Positions 8,761 to 17,539 of a stretch of 31,217 nt of DNA are shown in pieces (the first letter of the stretch is position 1; the number at the start of each line of letters is the position of its first letter). This DNA is from a virus. The translations under genes were made by a program, and so were the position numbers. The notes beneath the pieces were generated by a model. It saw only the letters and a list, made by a program, of their open reading frames with translations, had not been told where the DNA came from and ran no database searches. Location of the stretch: IMG/VR virus record IMGVR_UViG_3300018418_000073, positions 1-31,217 of that record; one strand, given 5' to 3'.

Positions 8761-8897
8761 CTTTCAATTGGTTTTTTAGATTAATAATACTTGTTTTTCA
8801 ACTCAAATATAGCCAATTGGCCATACTTATTATTAATATTTCTAATGCCAGGGGTTAACCTGGCAAAAGTTATTTGAGTTATAAAACTGCTTTAAAA
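8761..8897 (-). other. Leader region with interleaved inverted repeats
   Basis: Between the 52-residue gene and the 338-residue gene lie four inverted repeats. ATTAATAATA (8780-8789) pairs with 8828-8837. AACTCAAATA (8800-8809) pairs with 8871-8880. GCCAATTGGC is a palindrome at 8812-8821. TGCCAGG/CCTGGCA forms a hairpin at 8846-8865. The first two long pairs interleave, so they form either a pseudoknot or two alternative folds. The transcript that carries the 338-residue gene includes all of them. CAAATATA at 8804-8811 also reads as a Bacteroidota -7 box on the minus strand, but I see no good -33 box. Confidence 0.5.
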
Positions 8898-9056
8898 TTA
8901 ATTAGCTTCTTCAAGAGCTGCAATTCTTTGTTCTAAAGCGTTAATATATTTAACTAGTTCATTTAAGTGAGCAAATTTGGCTAAGCCATGCTCTGATCTT
9001 GACGCTTTGTCAAGAACCTCATCACGGTTTTTTTGTTTAAATTTATCAAGGGCCAT
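8898..9056 (-). CDS. Small coiled-coil protein (52 aa)
   Basis: A complete short frame from the ATG at 9056 gives MALDKFKQKNRDEVLDKASR, then SEHGLAKFAHLNELVKYINA and LEQRIAALEEAN. The last 25 residues have a leucine/isoleucine heptad pattern typical of a short coiled coil, so it may form an oligomer. Small proteins of this pattern occur in structural blocks of Bacteroidota phages; no function is known to me. It follows the terminator of the capsid gene, so it is expressed by read-through or from a promoter I cannot place. Confidence 0.6.
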   Translation of the reverse strand: MALDKFKQKNRDEVLDKASRSEHGLAKFAHLNELVKYINALEQRIAALEEAN

Positions 9057-9070
9057 GGTATTTTAATTTA

Positions 9071-9106
9071 AAAAAAAGGGAGGAGGTTTTACCCACCTCC
9101 CCTTTT
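9071..9106 (-). terminator. Intrinsic terminator after the major capsid gene
   Basis: GGGAGG at 9078-9083 pairs with CCTCCC at 9096-9101. AAAA/TTTT flanks extend the stem, and the minus-strand transcript ends in a run of seven U. It lies 20 to 50 bases past the capsid stop. The symmetry would also allow termination of plus-strand transcripts. Confidence 0.85.
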
Positions 9107-9124
9107 GGTTATTAATATCTGTTA

Positions 9125-10741
9125 TTAGAATGAACCACCAGTTACAGGGTTTCTCATAACAATTTTCAACACTTTGGTAGGATCTTTCACCCATACTGCT
9201 GGCATGGTTTGAGTCATGTAAACTCTGTAACCATTAAAGTTACCAGAAGAAGCAAAGCCTTGAGTACGTCCCATGTAGTCCATAGTACCGTTTTGGTAGA
9301 ACCACTTCAATTGGTTATCCCAAGACAACTTCAACAAGTGAATGTTATCATTACCATTTTCAGTCACGTCAAAGATGATGAAGCTGTAAGAGCTCAAAGG
9401 ACGTCCATCAATCAATGGATTCTCAACATCATTAGTGTGAAGATTATCAAATGCAGGATTCAATACAAACTTAACATTTGCCAAGAAAGGAATAGTGAAG
9501 CTGGTGTAAGCAAAACCGAAGTCAAGATCCATACCACTACCTTTAACAGCACCAATGTCAGATGCATTCTGAACTAAACCAGAACCATATACCTCATCAG
9601 CAATAGCCTTGTTGATCAACTGCATACCACCGATACCAGTTTGAACAACCAAAGAACGCTGTGGGTCTGGTCCTTTAAATTCTACTTTACCTTGGTAGAA
9701 GTTGTACAATTCAGACTTGAACATATCAAGAGTGAAAGAAGATTTGTTGTATACTCTCTTGAATGAGTTATCCAATTGAGCCCACAAACCTACAGACAAT
9801 CTGATATCATCTGGTCCGTCTTGCTTAACCTTACCACCTTTACCCCACATGAGGTAAGTTTCAATGTCATTAGCAATTTTGCTAAGGTGAGCTGCTTCCA
9901 TATTAGTAACGAAAGTTCTGCTCAATCTACCTTCTTCAAATGCTTGACGTGCACCAGCTTTACCCATGCTAGCTACCAATTCTTCAATAGAAGAAACAGA
10001 AGGGTTACCGCTTTCATCAAAGTTTCTCCAGATTTCCGTTACAGGCACAGTACCATCAGCATTCAAACCACCTTTGATCATCAAATCAGCGCGGCTAGAA
10101 ATAGAGTAGTGTACGTGTGCTTCAGCTCCACCAACAAAGTTGTAGAACTCACGGAATCCAGAACCAGTTTCAATGTCAGAGAATCTCTCACCGTATTCAC
10201 CACGTGCAGAACCTTTTCTGAAGTACTTAGTTCCAGCAGCCAAGTAAGAGTTATCTAAAGAAACAGCACTGTTGTTGTTTACCAACTGAACAGTGTAGAT
10301 GAATCCGTCACCAGCAGGAATAATGTCATCAGCAGTGATGTACATTTCCAAACCATTGTACTTATCATAAGTAATGATATCACCGTGACCAAAAGCTCTT
10401 TTAGAAAGCTTGATCTTGAAGGTAGTACCATCAACACCTTTTGCGTCATTTGCTGGCTCAATGTCAGCTACAACAAAAGGTAAATCTTGAGCGATAGGAG
10501 TTTGCCATTTGTACTCACCACGTGCGTTGTCTACCAAGATTGTATTCTTTCCACCAAAAGAAGCCATTTGATACAAAGGCATTTCTACCTTCTGGGTCAT
10601 AGCCCAAAGATCAACTGGTCCCATATCCATAGGCTCGGCAGAACCAAGCATCTGGGTAAGGTGATAAGAATCAACATGAGAACTTGCTTTGTAGCTAGTA
10701 TCTCTTAGGAAAATTCCATTGTTTAAAACAGGAGTTGCCAT
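9125..10741 (-). CDS. Major capsid protein (probable, 538 aa)
   Basis: The gene sits directly downstream of the portal and scaffold-like genes and ends at a strong terminator, the usual place and expression pattern for the main head protein. The length of 538 residues fits HK97-fold capsid proteins of this phage type. The N-terminus (MATPVLNNGIFLRDTSYKAS) lacks a signal peptide. The body mixes beta-rich and helical parts with no enzyme motif. The segment GEYGERFSDIETGSGFREFY and the C-terminal VKFVLNPAFDN...IIFDV...GYRVYMTQTMPA resemble capsid backbone regions. The assignment rests mainly on context and size. Confidence 0.75.
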   Translation of the reverse strand: MATPVLNNGIFLRDTSYKASSHVDSYHLTQMLGSAEPMDMGPVDLWAMTQKVEMPLYQMASFGGKNTILVDNARGEYKWQTPIAQDLPFVVADIEPANDAKGVDGTTFKIKLSKRAFGHGDIITYDKYNGLEMYITADDIIPAGDGFIYTVQLVNNNSAVSLDNSYLAAGTKYFRKGSARGEYGERFSDIETGSGFREFYNFVGGAEAHVHYSISSRADLMIKGGLNADGTVPVTEIWRNFDESGNPSVSSIEELVASMGKAGARQAFEEGRLSRTFVTNMEAAHLSKIANDIETYLMWGKGGKVKQDGPDDIRLSVGLWAQLDNSFKRVYNKSSFTLDMFKSELYNFYQGKVEFKGPDPQRSLVVQTGIGGMQLINKAIADEVYGSGLVQNASDIGAVKGSGMDLDFGFAYTSFTIPFLANVKFVLNPAFDNLHTNDVENPLIDGRPLSSYSFIIFDVTENGNDNIHLLKLSWDNQLKWFYQNGTMDYMGRTQGFASSGNFNGYRVYMTQTMPAVWVKDPTKVLKIVMRNPVTGGSF

Positions 10742-10779
10742 AATTGATTGTTATTAATTGATTATTATTTGTTTTTTAG

Positions 10780-12075
10780 TTAAAACCTTTTAAATATGTT
10801 ATTGCTTCTAGGAATCTTTCTTTTTGAAGAGCTGCGTGTTTTAGTATCTTCTTCACGTTGCTCTACTCCAAGAGAGGAACCACCAGCATTTGCTTGTTCA
10901 GTCTTAAGCTTTCTTACCGTTTTCTCTACACTCTTTTGTGCTCCTTTCTCCATGATCTTGGATTTGTATCCATCAGGATCAGATAACAACCACAGTGCTT
11001 CTGAAATTAGTGTATAGTTTGGTTCAACAAACTGATACTTTTCAAGCAAGTGACCTAACAAGTTTGTATTTCTACCACTTACAGAAGGATAGTTTGGTTG
11101 AACTAAACCGTTGTATAGCATAGACTGAGTCTTTCTATCAACTTTTAAATCACCCAAAGCACCATCTTTAAGGGTATTATATACGTTCTCCATGTATTGT
11201 TGAGAAGCTTGTTCTTGTTGTCTTTTACGCATTTCTTGTTCTTGCAATTTCTGTGCAACAACCTTTTCTTGCATTTTGTCCAACTTTGGTTTGAACTTAG
11301 CGGCTTGTTGTTCAAGCTTTCCTAAGTCTTTCCAAACTTCAATCTCCTCTGCAATCTCTTCTGCTGTTCCGTATCCTGTAGCTTGAAGGTAATCTCTGAT
11401 AATAATTTCTTGATCTCTTTCAGATTTAACATCAAGCGTTTTCTTTGTTTCCGCTTGAGCTAAAGTTGAAAATAGACCTTTCAGATCTGTACCTCCATCA
11501 GCCACGTAACGTGCAGCAATCTGGAGTTCTTGTGGTAAACTTTCAAAGAACTGTTTGGGTGTCTCTCTTCTAACCTGATGAGCTCTCTCTTCTAAGTTAG
11601 CTTCAATGAGTTCTTCCCAGTCTTTTGCTGAATATTCTTCCAGCGGTTTATCATCATCAAAAGGAACAATCTTGTCTTCTTTAATAAGCTTGTTAAATAC
11701 ATCGCTTATTCCAGAAATCTTTTTTCTTCCTCTTGTTTCTTTTTTCTCATCCTCTTCATCTTCATCCTCGTCAAGTGCTTTAAAAACATCTTCTGCACTT
11801 TCCTTGGTTTCAGACTTTTTATTTTCTGTTGACTCCTCAACATCTTTAACATCTTCAGAATCTTTAGAATCTTCTAAATCTTCTGAATCTTCTGAATCTT
11901 TTGGTTCTGTAAAAGAGAAGTCCGCATCTACTGTTGGTTTGCTAAATACAGATTTAGGTTTACTTTCTTCTGGGACTGTTACGCTATCTGCACCAGCTGC
12001 ACCATCAAAAAGAGAATCTAAATCAATATCTACTTGAGCTACTTTGCTCTCTACTGTTTTAGTTTCTGTTGCCAT
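10780..12075 (-). CDS. Scaffold-like acidic coiled-coil protein (431 aa)
   Basis: Residues 50-115 are extremely acidic with repeated S/E/D units (TEPKDSEDSEDLEDSKDSED), followed by a basic RGRKK patch near residue 116. Residues 250-300 are a Gln/Glu/Lys-rich coiled coil (KLEQQAAKFKPKLDKMQEKV). The C-terminal end is basic (SSSKRKIPRSNNIFKRF). An acidic rod-like protein with a basic C-terminal tail, encoded between portal and major capsid, fits a head scaffolding protein. Such tails often bind the capsid inner face. No protease motif is seen, so release of the scaffold would be by exit or by another enzyme. It starts a transcription unit from the candidate promoter at 12107-12126. Confidence 0.65.
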   Translation of the reverse strand: MATETKTVESKVAQVDIDLDSLFDGAAGADSVTVPEESKPKSVFSKPTVDADFSFTEPKDSEDSEDLEDSKDSEDVKDVEESTENKKSETKESAEDVFKALDEDEDEEDEKKETRGRKKISGISDVFNKLIKEDKIVPFDDDKPLEEYSAKDWEELIEANLEERAHQVRRETPKQFFESLPQELQIAARYVADGGTDLKGLFSTLAQAETKKTLDVKSERDQEIIIRDYLQATGYGTAEEIAEEIEVWKDLGKLEQQAAKFKPKLDKMQEKVVAQKLQEQEMRKRQQEQASQQYMENVYNTLKDGALGDLKVDRKTQSMLYNGLVQPNYPSVSGRNTNLLGHLLEKYQFVEPNYTLISEALWLLSDPDGYKSKIMEKGAQKSVEKTVRKLKTEQANAGGSSLGVEQREEDTKTRSSSKRKIPRSNNIFKRF

Positions 12076-12106
12076 AATATCGTTGGTTTTGTAATTACTA
12101 ATAGTT

Positions 12107-12126
12107 ACATATACAATATAAAAAAA
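12107..12126 (-). promoter_or_regulatory. Candidate phage late promoter, copy C
   Basis: The minus strand reads TTTTTTTATATTGTATATGT, about 32 bases before the scaffold ATG. It matches the motif before the 183-residue and 414-residue genes. The 149-base gap between portal and scaffold genes (12076-12224) is otherwise AT-rich without a clear hairpin. Confidence 0.55.
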
Positions 12127-12224
12127 TTTTTGCTATTAAACTTACAAAATGCAACTAATGTTTTTGATTTTGTGCAGTATATAGCTATCTATATTTTTTC
12201 TTTATGTAAATATATTTAGAAGGT

Positions 12225-14990
12225 TTATTTTTTATCTTCTTTCTTAGACTTAGAACCTTGAACATCATACTTGTTCTTATTCTCTCTTGCAATTTGAAGT
12301 TGTTTATCCGCAACCTCTCTTTGAGCTGCTAATTTTTCTCTTTCAATTTGCATTTTAGAATTCTCCATAGAGTTCTTTATAGAAGCCTGCTCTCTCTTAA
12401 AGCTAAAGTCTTCTCTTCTCTCATTGGTTCTTCTCATTTCCTTCATTGCATCTTGATAGTCTGATACTTTGTTTTCATTAATATCAACCATAGCTCCATA
12501 TCCTGCAGCTCTAATTTCTGCAACCTGAAGATCTTTTTGTCTTTCTTTCTCAGATTCTGCTGCGTCAAATTGCATTTTCATTTGCTGCTCTTGAGCTTTA
12601 GCTTGAAGCTGTTGTTCTTGCATTTCTCTTTGCTGCTGCATTTCTTGTTCTCTTAATTGCAGTTGTTTGCTTTCTGCATCTTTTAAGATATCAGAAACTT
12701 CAGCAATAGAATCAGCTTTAATGATATTACCAAGATCATAGATGCTTGCGCCTGAAGTATTATTTTGAATTGCCAATTGTTTTAATTGGTCAAGAATTGC
12801 TCTATGATTTGTTTTAGTTGTAGCAAATACGTTAAAATCCCTTAGTAGAAGATCAGTACCGTTAATTTGGAAGTTTACTTTTTCTGCAGCAGATGATATA
12901 TAAGATAATCTTACACTAGGATTTGTACTATAATAAAACTGCGCAAGATCAGTACGCATCTGATGTACTCTTGGCATTAAATGATCTGAGTGTTGCGTAA
13001 AGTAAATTTCAGTTTGTGCATAAGACTGATTTAAAGCCTGTGTAACACCTGTTGCCGTTTCATTACCCATTGGTGCTCCTAGTCTCTGCGGATTAACACC
13101 AATAGCATCAAAAGCTTGTTGTTTAAAATAATTAGCTAACTGAATGCGTGACATTAATCTATTAGTTTGCTCCATGTTTAGAGTCTGATAATGATTAAAG
13201 TTTGTTGCATTCTCTGTGTTTGTAATGGATGTGTCCAAAGGAAGCATTTGGAAATCTTTCATTGCTACAAAAGCTTTAGCATAATTTCCTCTACCCCAAT
13301 CTTCACCCATAGAATGTCTAGGTAATGCGTTTTGATCAAACATAATTACAGTACCTAGTTCATCTACTAGAATATCTGCAATCTGATTATTAACCATGTT
13401 GTATCCAACCTGATACGCTTTCATTAGATCAACAAGAGATGTAGATCTAGTATTGCGGTCAGAGAATACGCGTCCTTCTACAGGAAGCTTGCAACCATAC
13501 AAAGAGTTATCACCTTTAAATTGGAAAGGAATCTTTCCTGGTTTTTCTCTATTAATACCTAAATAAATAGGATTAATATTATTGCTTGCGTCTGATTTCC
13601 AAAATGCAGGTAAGTTTGGTCCAATCTTAACACCACCCCATACTTCATTAATCCAAATCCAATCAATATGCTCACCTTGAACTAGATTGTTTTTAGTTTT
13701 ATTTTTAAAGATGGTTGTGTCATAAATTGGTTTTTCTGTAACCTTAAAGGTTTCATCAATGATCTCCTGAATTACCTCCCCTTCTTCTGTTATTTTAGTA
13801 AGGTGTCCAACTTTCCGTTGAGTTTTCCAATAAACTGTGGTGACTCTCATTAAGGACCCTTCCCCCCAATTAGGTAAATCATCTCCCTCGTTCAGAATAG
13901 AACTGATGATATCACCCCCATATTCAGGAGAACTGTTCCAATTACTTACAAATTGTCTATAAGCCAAGCTTGGTGAACCTGTGTTCCATTCATGAGACTT
14001 TGTAGGATCATAGTATGCGCCATCATTTTGATAACCGGATACCTGATATCTACCTGATTTAGCAGGATAGATCTCCTGTAAAGACTCTAATTGCTTTTCA
14101 TTCATGAGATATCCATACTTATCAACTACATCAGCAACGGTCATTAGATCCATTTTACCCGCATAATTAGATTGGGATATATATCTGGCATCTGGTGACT
14201 TTTGATAGAATGTAAGTACAGGATTCCAAAGCTCTAACTCATAGTCATCCTCAAGCATTCTAAAATGCCAGAACTCTCTGTCTGTAATAAGCATATCTCT
14301 AAATGCACGCTCTTCTAGTTCTTGCATTTTAAAACGTTCTTCATCAACATTCAATTGATGAGAAGCCCATTCTTCTATCAGTGATCTATAATCTTTACTG
14401 AAGAAGTCTTGAATTTCAGGAAGGGTTTTAATATTTTCAGGTGCTAGCTGTTGTTGGAATTGCTCATCATTAGGATCAGCACCCATCTCAATCATCTTGA
14501 GCATTAGTTTATTTGAAGCATCTCTTAATAGATTCTCTTCAATCATCATTCTTTTTTGCTCTAGCATTTCATTGTAAGACAAATCATCTACAGCTCTAAA
14601 CTGAACTTTTGAAAATCTTTTAGAGAATTCTCCAGATAGTACGTTTACAACATTTGGAATAATGGGGTAAAATTTAAGTTCTAAGGCTGACTCATCCTCC
14701 TTAGTAAGAACATCTACAAGATCTTTATACTCATTGTCTTCTTCTACAATGTAGTCGCTCTTATCAATAATTCCTTTTGCAAGCTTGTAGTTTTTTAAAA
14801 GCTTTCTAGAATTTTGTCTAAGGAATTGCATACCCTGCAATTCCAGCCAGTCCAAATTCCAAGCAGCCCAGTTTTCATCTTTCTTTTTAGCAGGAAGAAA
14901 CTGCAAAGGCTGGGTAAGGCTTGACGTGGTTGGGTACCCGCTATCAGCTTTGGCACCGTTCTTTAATTGCATTGCATTGAATACCTTCAT
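12225..14990 (-). CDS. Portal protein (921 aa)
   Basis: This is the largest protein in the window, two bases downstream of the terminase gene, where the portal is normally found. The first 730 residues are a mixed fold with a long N-terminal helical region (SYNEMLEQKRMMIEENLLRD). The central part includes INPIYLGINREKPGKIPFQF and SLVDLMKAYQVGYNMVNNQI, the kind of segment seen in large portals of crAss-like and related phages. From about residue 770 to 920 there is a long Gln/Glu/Lys/Arg coiled coil, then a basic tail. Twelve copies would form the ring through which DNA enters the head. The coiled-coil tail is longer than in classic portals and may form a barrel or bind internal proteins. Confidence 0.8.
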   Translation of the reverse strand: MKVFNAMQLKNGAKADSGYPTTSSLTQPLQFLPAKKKDENWAAWNLDWLELQGMQFLRQNSRKLLKNYKLAKGIIDKSDYIVEEDNEYKDLVDVLTKEDESALELKFYPIIPNVVNVLSGEFSKRFSKVQFRAVDDLSYNEMLEQKRMMIEENLLRDASNKLMLKMIEMGADPNDEQFQQQLAPENIKTLPEIQDFFSKDYRSLIEEWASHQLNVDEERFKMQELEERAFRDMLITDREFWHFRMLEDDYELELWNPVLTFYQKSPDARYISQSNYAGKMDLMTVADVVDKYGYLMNEKQLESLQEIYPAKSGRYQVSGYQNDGAYYDPTKSHEWNTGSPSLAYRQFVSNWNSSPEYGGDIISSILNEGDDLPNWGEGSLMRVTTVYWKTQRKVGHLTKITEEGEVIQEIIDETFKVTEKPIYDTTIFKNKTKNNLVQGEHIDWIWINEVWGGVKIGPNLPAFWKSDASNNINPIYLGINREKPGKIPFQFKGDNSLYGCKLPVEGRVFSDRNTRSTSLVDLMKAYQVGYNMVNNQIADILVDELGTVIMFDQNALPRHSMGEDWGRGNYAKAFVAMKDFQMLPLDTSITNTENATNFNHYQTLNMEQTNRLMSRIQLANYFKQQAFDAIGVNPQRLGAPMGNETATGVTQALNQSYAQTEIYFTQHSDHLMPRVHQMRTDLAQFYYSTNPSVRLSYISSAAEKVNFQINGTDLLLRDFNVFATTKTNHRAILDQLKQLAIQNNTSGASIYDLGNIIKADSIAEVSDILKDAESKQLQLREQEMQQQREMQEQQLQAKAQEQQMKMQFDAAESEKERQKDLQVAEIRAAGYGAMVDINENKVSDYQDAMKEMRRTNERREDFSFKREQASIKNSMENSKMQIEREKLAAQREVADKQLQIARENKNKYDVQGSKSKKEDKK

Positions 14991-14992
14991 AT

Positions 14993-17182
14993 TTATCTAA
15001 TATTTTTAAATGCAGATCTTTTTATTTTATGACCTCCAAGAGTAGTTTTACCACGTCCTAAATTTTTAAACGGACTATACTTTAATTTATACAAATTTTT
15101 TGAATTATCCAAAGAATTGTCTGATTCTGACTCTCTTCTTTTCAAATATCCTCTATTTGACTCTTGAATCTTTGAAAAAGCCACTAATGCTGAAAAAGCT
15201 ACCAATCTATCCACGTTAAGTCCAGGATAATATGCAAGCATTTCTTTAAGTAACATTGGATCCGGTATTCTTTCAATACCCAGAGTTGTATTTAAAACAT
15301 TTCCATCTTGATCTGTCTCCACGTCAATCTCTTCTCTTAAGAATTCAATTGCATAAGAAATAAGGTGGCTTTTAAACAACGTACCTGTATTCTTCCACCC
15401 ATATTCTTGATACACAGTTCTGTTACTTCCTAGGTCTTTTAAGAAAAGAATTTGCTGTTTAGGAACCAGATACTTTTGTTTTTTCTTAGCAATCATATGC
15501 TGTATAAAAAGAGATATGTTGTTCTCCACAAGAGTCCAAGCATTATACCATTCTATAATTAATTCCAGTTGCTCATGTGTTTTATTAATATCATCATATC
15601 TACCACACCAAGCAGCTACAATTTTAGCAGGTTCAATAAAATGCTCAAGACCGTTTTGAGTTTCCCTAGTTATCTCTACAGAATTCTTGTAAACAAAAAT
15701 ACTACATAAAGAATCTGATGTAGTTGTTTTACCTTCAGATACGGGGTCAATGGATGCATAATAAGCACCAAACTCTGGATTAGATATAGGTCTTTCCCAA
15801 ACAACCAAACAACCCGTTTTATCTTGAGCTTTCTTGTTTACAGGAAACTCTGAGATAGGTAACTTGTTTGATCTTTTAGCCATAATTCCATCTTGAACTC
15901 TTTCAAGTTCTATATGCTCATATGCATAATCTTTATCCTCAATCTTTTTAAGCTGTTTAGATATAATACCTTGAGGAAATACTGATTCTTTTCTATAAGC
16001 AAAAGCTTCTGCAATATTGGTTGGTTTCTGAGAAATACGCAGTTGATATTGCTCAGGGTTTAGATCAGCCTTCCACTTTACTCTTTCTAATCTAATTGCT
16101 TCTAATGCATCTTCTATAAGTGAATTACCATACTTGTCAATGTGAGGAGGCATAGACCACTGTTCTGGTATAAAGAGGCCTGCTAATCCAATAGTGCCGT
16201 CTGCATCCATCAGATTAGTTTCTACAGCATATATATCATTTGAGGTAGGATTTAATATCATTTCCTTTAATGGTTCACACTGATCAAGATCACCCACAGA
16301 ACCAGCGGCTATAAACATACCTGTAGTTACCATACCAGAAGACATTGCAGGACGCAAATACTCATATGTCTGCATCATCTTGGGGGCAATACCAGCCTCT
16401 TCATGAAAGAAGTAAGTTGTTGGACCACCTACACCAGTTGTTGCATTCTTTTCAAAAGAAGCACCTTGTATCTTAGATTTAAGACCTCTGGACGTTTTTC
16501 TATTACCAACTTTAACTTCAATCTGCTGTTGCCATAGCAATACTTTCTCTGGGTTACTTGGTCTATACCAGGCCGTGTGCTCATTTAAAAATGTCTTGTA
16601 TTCATCAAGAAACTTCCAAGAACCTTTATCATTGATATAGTCTTTTAATGATGCACCAATCTTACACGTACTACCTTCTTCAAACCAGTATGTGTTAATG
16701 ATCTTACCCATATGAAAGTAAGAAGATGCAATCTGACGTTTCTTTAGAATAGCAGAGTGTTTATGATTAAGTTCTGCTAGTAATTCATAAAGAGCCATGT
16801 GATATTGAGCATCACGTACTTTAGCAAAACCATATTTCTTTTCTTCCTTGTCATAGATAGGAAGAAAGTTTAACCACATGTAATAATCACGGGTTAAATA
16901 CCAAGTATGGGAACCATCTTTATAGATAGCTCCCACACGGCATTTATTTTTTTGATCATCCCAATAATCTATAAAATCTCTAGATCTAAAAGGTGCACCG
17001 CAGTAAAACCCTTCCTTATTAAAATGAATTGCTTCTTTGTTAAATAAAAAGCTTGTTTCATTAAAATTATATAGACCGGGTTCTTTAAATATAGATAGTA
17101 TAAACTCAGAAAAATCTTGCCTTGTTTCAAAGTTTGTTACAGTCCATTGACCACCTTCATATGTTGGGATTTCTATAAACAC
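14993..17182 (-). CDS. terL: Terminase large subunit (729 aa)
   Basis: This is the DNA-packaging motor: an N-terminal ATPase and a C-terminal RNase H-like nuclease. The Walker A position reads KKRQIASSY (residues 147-155) and lacks the classic GK[ST]. The Walker B is TYFFHEEAG (256-264) with two acidic residues. The coupling segment is near FIAAGS (290-295). The nuclease shows YASIDP (D479), VENN (E553) and NVDRLVAFSALVAF (D658), the expected three acidic sites. Translation starts at a GTG that overlaps the GroES stop (TAGTG). The next ATG would lie about 100 residues in and would remove conserved sequence, so the GTG is preferred. The portal gene follows after two bases. Confidence 0.9.
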   Translation of the reverse strand: MFIEIPTYEGGQWTVTNFETRQDFSEFILSIFKEPGLYNFNETSFLFNKEAIHFNKEGFYCGAPFRSRDFIDYWDDQKNKCRVGAIYKDGSHTWYLTRDYYMWLNFLPIYDKEEKKYGFAKVRDAQYHMALYELLAELNHKHSAILKKRQIASSYFHMGKIINTYWFEEGSTCKIGASLKDYINDKGSWKFLDEYKTFLNEHTAWYRPSNPEKVLLWQQQIEVKVGNRKTSRGLKSKIQGASFEKNATTGVGGPTTYFFHEEAGIAPKMMQTYEYLRPAMSSGMVTTGMFIAAGSVGDLDQCEPLKEMILNPTSNDIYAVETNLMDADGTIGLAGLFIPEQWSMPPHIDKYGNSLIEDALEAIRLERVKWKADLNPEQYQLRISQKPTNIAEAFAYRKESVFPQGIISKQLKKIEDKDYAYEHIELERVQDGIMAKRSNKLPISEFPVNKKAQDKTGCLVVWERPISNPEFGAYYASIDPVSEGKTTTSDSLCSIFVYKNSVEITRETQNGLEHFIEPAKIVAAWCGRYDDINKTHEQLELIIEWYNAWTLVENNISLFIQHMIAKKKQKYLVPKQQILFLKDLGSNRTVYQEYGWKNTGTLFKSHLISYAIEFLREEIDVETDQDGNVLNTTLGIERIPDPMLLKEMLAYYPGLNVDRLVAFSALVAFSKIQESNRGYLKRRESESDNSLDNSKNLYKLKYSPFKNLGRGKTTLGGHKIKRSAFKNIR

Positions 17183-17463
17183 TATTCAATGCTTTCAATT
17201 ATAGCAAAAACATCTCCAGCATTTATAAGTAAATGTTTTTCACCATCATGTTTCATTTCTGTTGGAACACAGTAATCTGCATATTGAATAAAATCTCCAG
17301 ATTTAATCTCTTCAACTTCAGCACCTACAGCTACAACATATCCCTGATATACTTTTTCTAAAGCTGTATCTGGGATAATAATATTAGTACCAGGTATAGT
17401 TCTTTCTGCTTCTTTAGCCTTTATTAGAACCTTTTTTCCTACGGGGACTATTTTTGTTTTCAT
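17182..17463 (-). CDS. groES: GroES-like co-chaperonin (Cpn10, 93 aa)
   Basis: The length and the whole sequence fit Cpn10: a VGKKVLIK strand at the start, a mobile loop region EAERTIPGTNIIIPDTA whose III can act as the hydrophobic anchor to GroEL, then YQGYVVAVGAE, KSGDFIQYADY and a final AGDVFAIIE. GroES proteins form seven-membered lids on GroEL. Phage versions (as known for T4 gp31) replace the host lid so that the phage capsid protein can fold. Here it is coupled to the terminase gene through a one-base stop/start overlap and lies in the packaging operon, so it is made when capsid protein is needed. No GroEL gene is seen, so it would work with the host chaperonin. Confidence 0.9.
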   Translation of the reverse strand: MKTKIVPVGKKVLIKAKEAERTIPGTNIIIPDTALEKVYQGYVVAVGAEVEEIKSGDFIQYADYCVPTEMKHDGEKHLLINAGDVFAIIESIE

Positions 17464-17539
17464 TCTTTTCTTTATTTGGTTTTATATCAATGGGTTCATC
17501 CCAATAACAGAAGACCCAGTTTTCTTTTTTGTTTGTCAT
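17414..17539 (-). CDS. Small ORF overlapping groES (41 aa)
   Basis: A short frame starts at the ATG at 17539, which overlaps the stop of the 172-residue gene (TAATG). It ends 50 bases inside the groES gene in another frame. The protein starts MTNKKENWVFCYWDEPIDIK and ends in a Lys/Arg/Asn-rich tail. The aromatic core looks like real protein, and it fills an otherwise empty gap in a tightly packed operon with the same overlap style as its neighbours. It has no family I know. The basic tail is partly forced by the overlap with groES. Confidence 0.45.
   Translation of the reverse strand: MTNKKENWVFCYWDEPIDIKPNKEKNENKNSPRRKKGSNKG

Noticed and set aside
11606-12037. Plus-strand Ser-rich frame opposite the scaffold gene
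   Set aside because: The serine runs are simply the complement of the Glu/Asp codons of the acidic region; there is no protein-like pattern.
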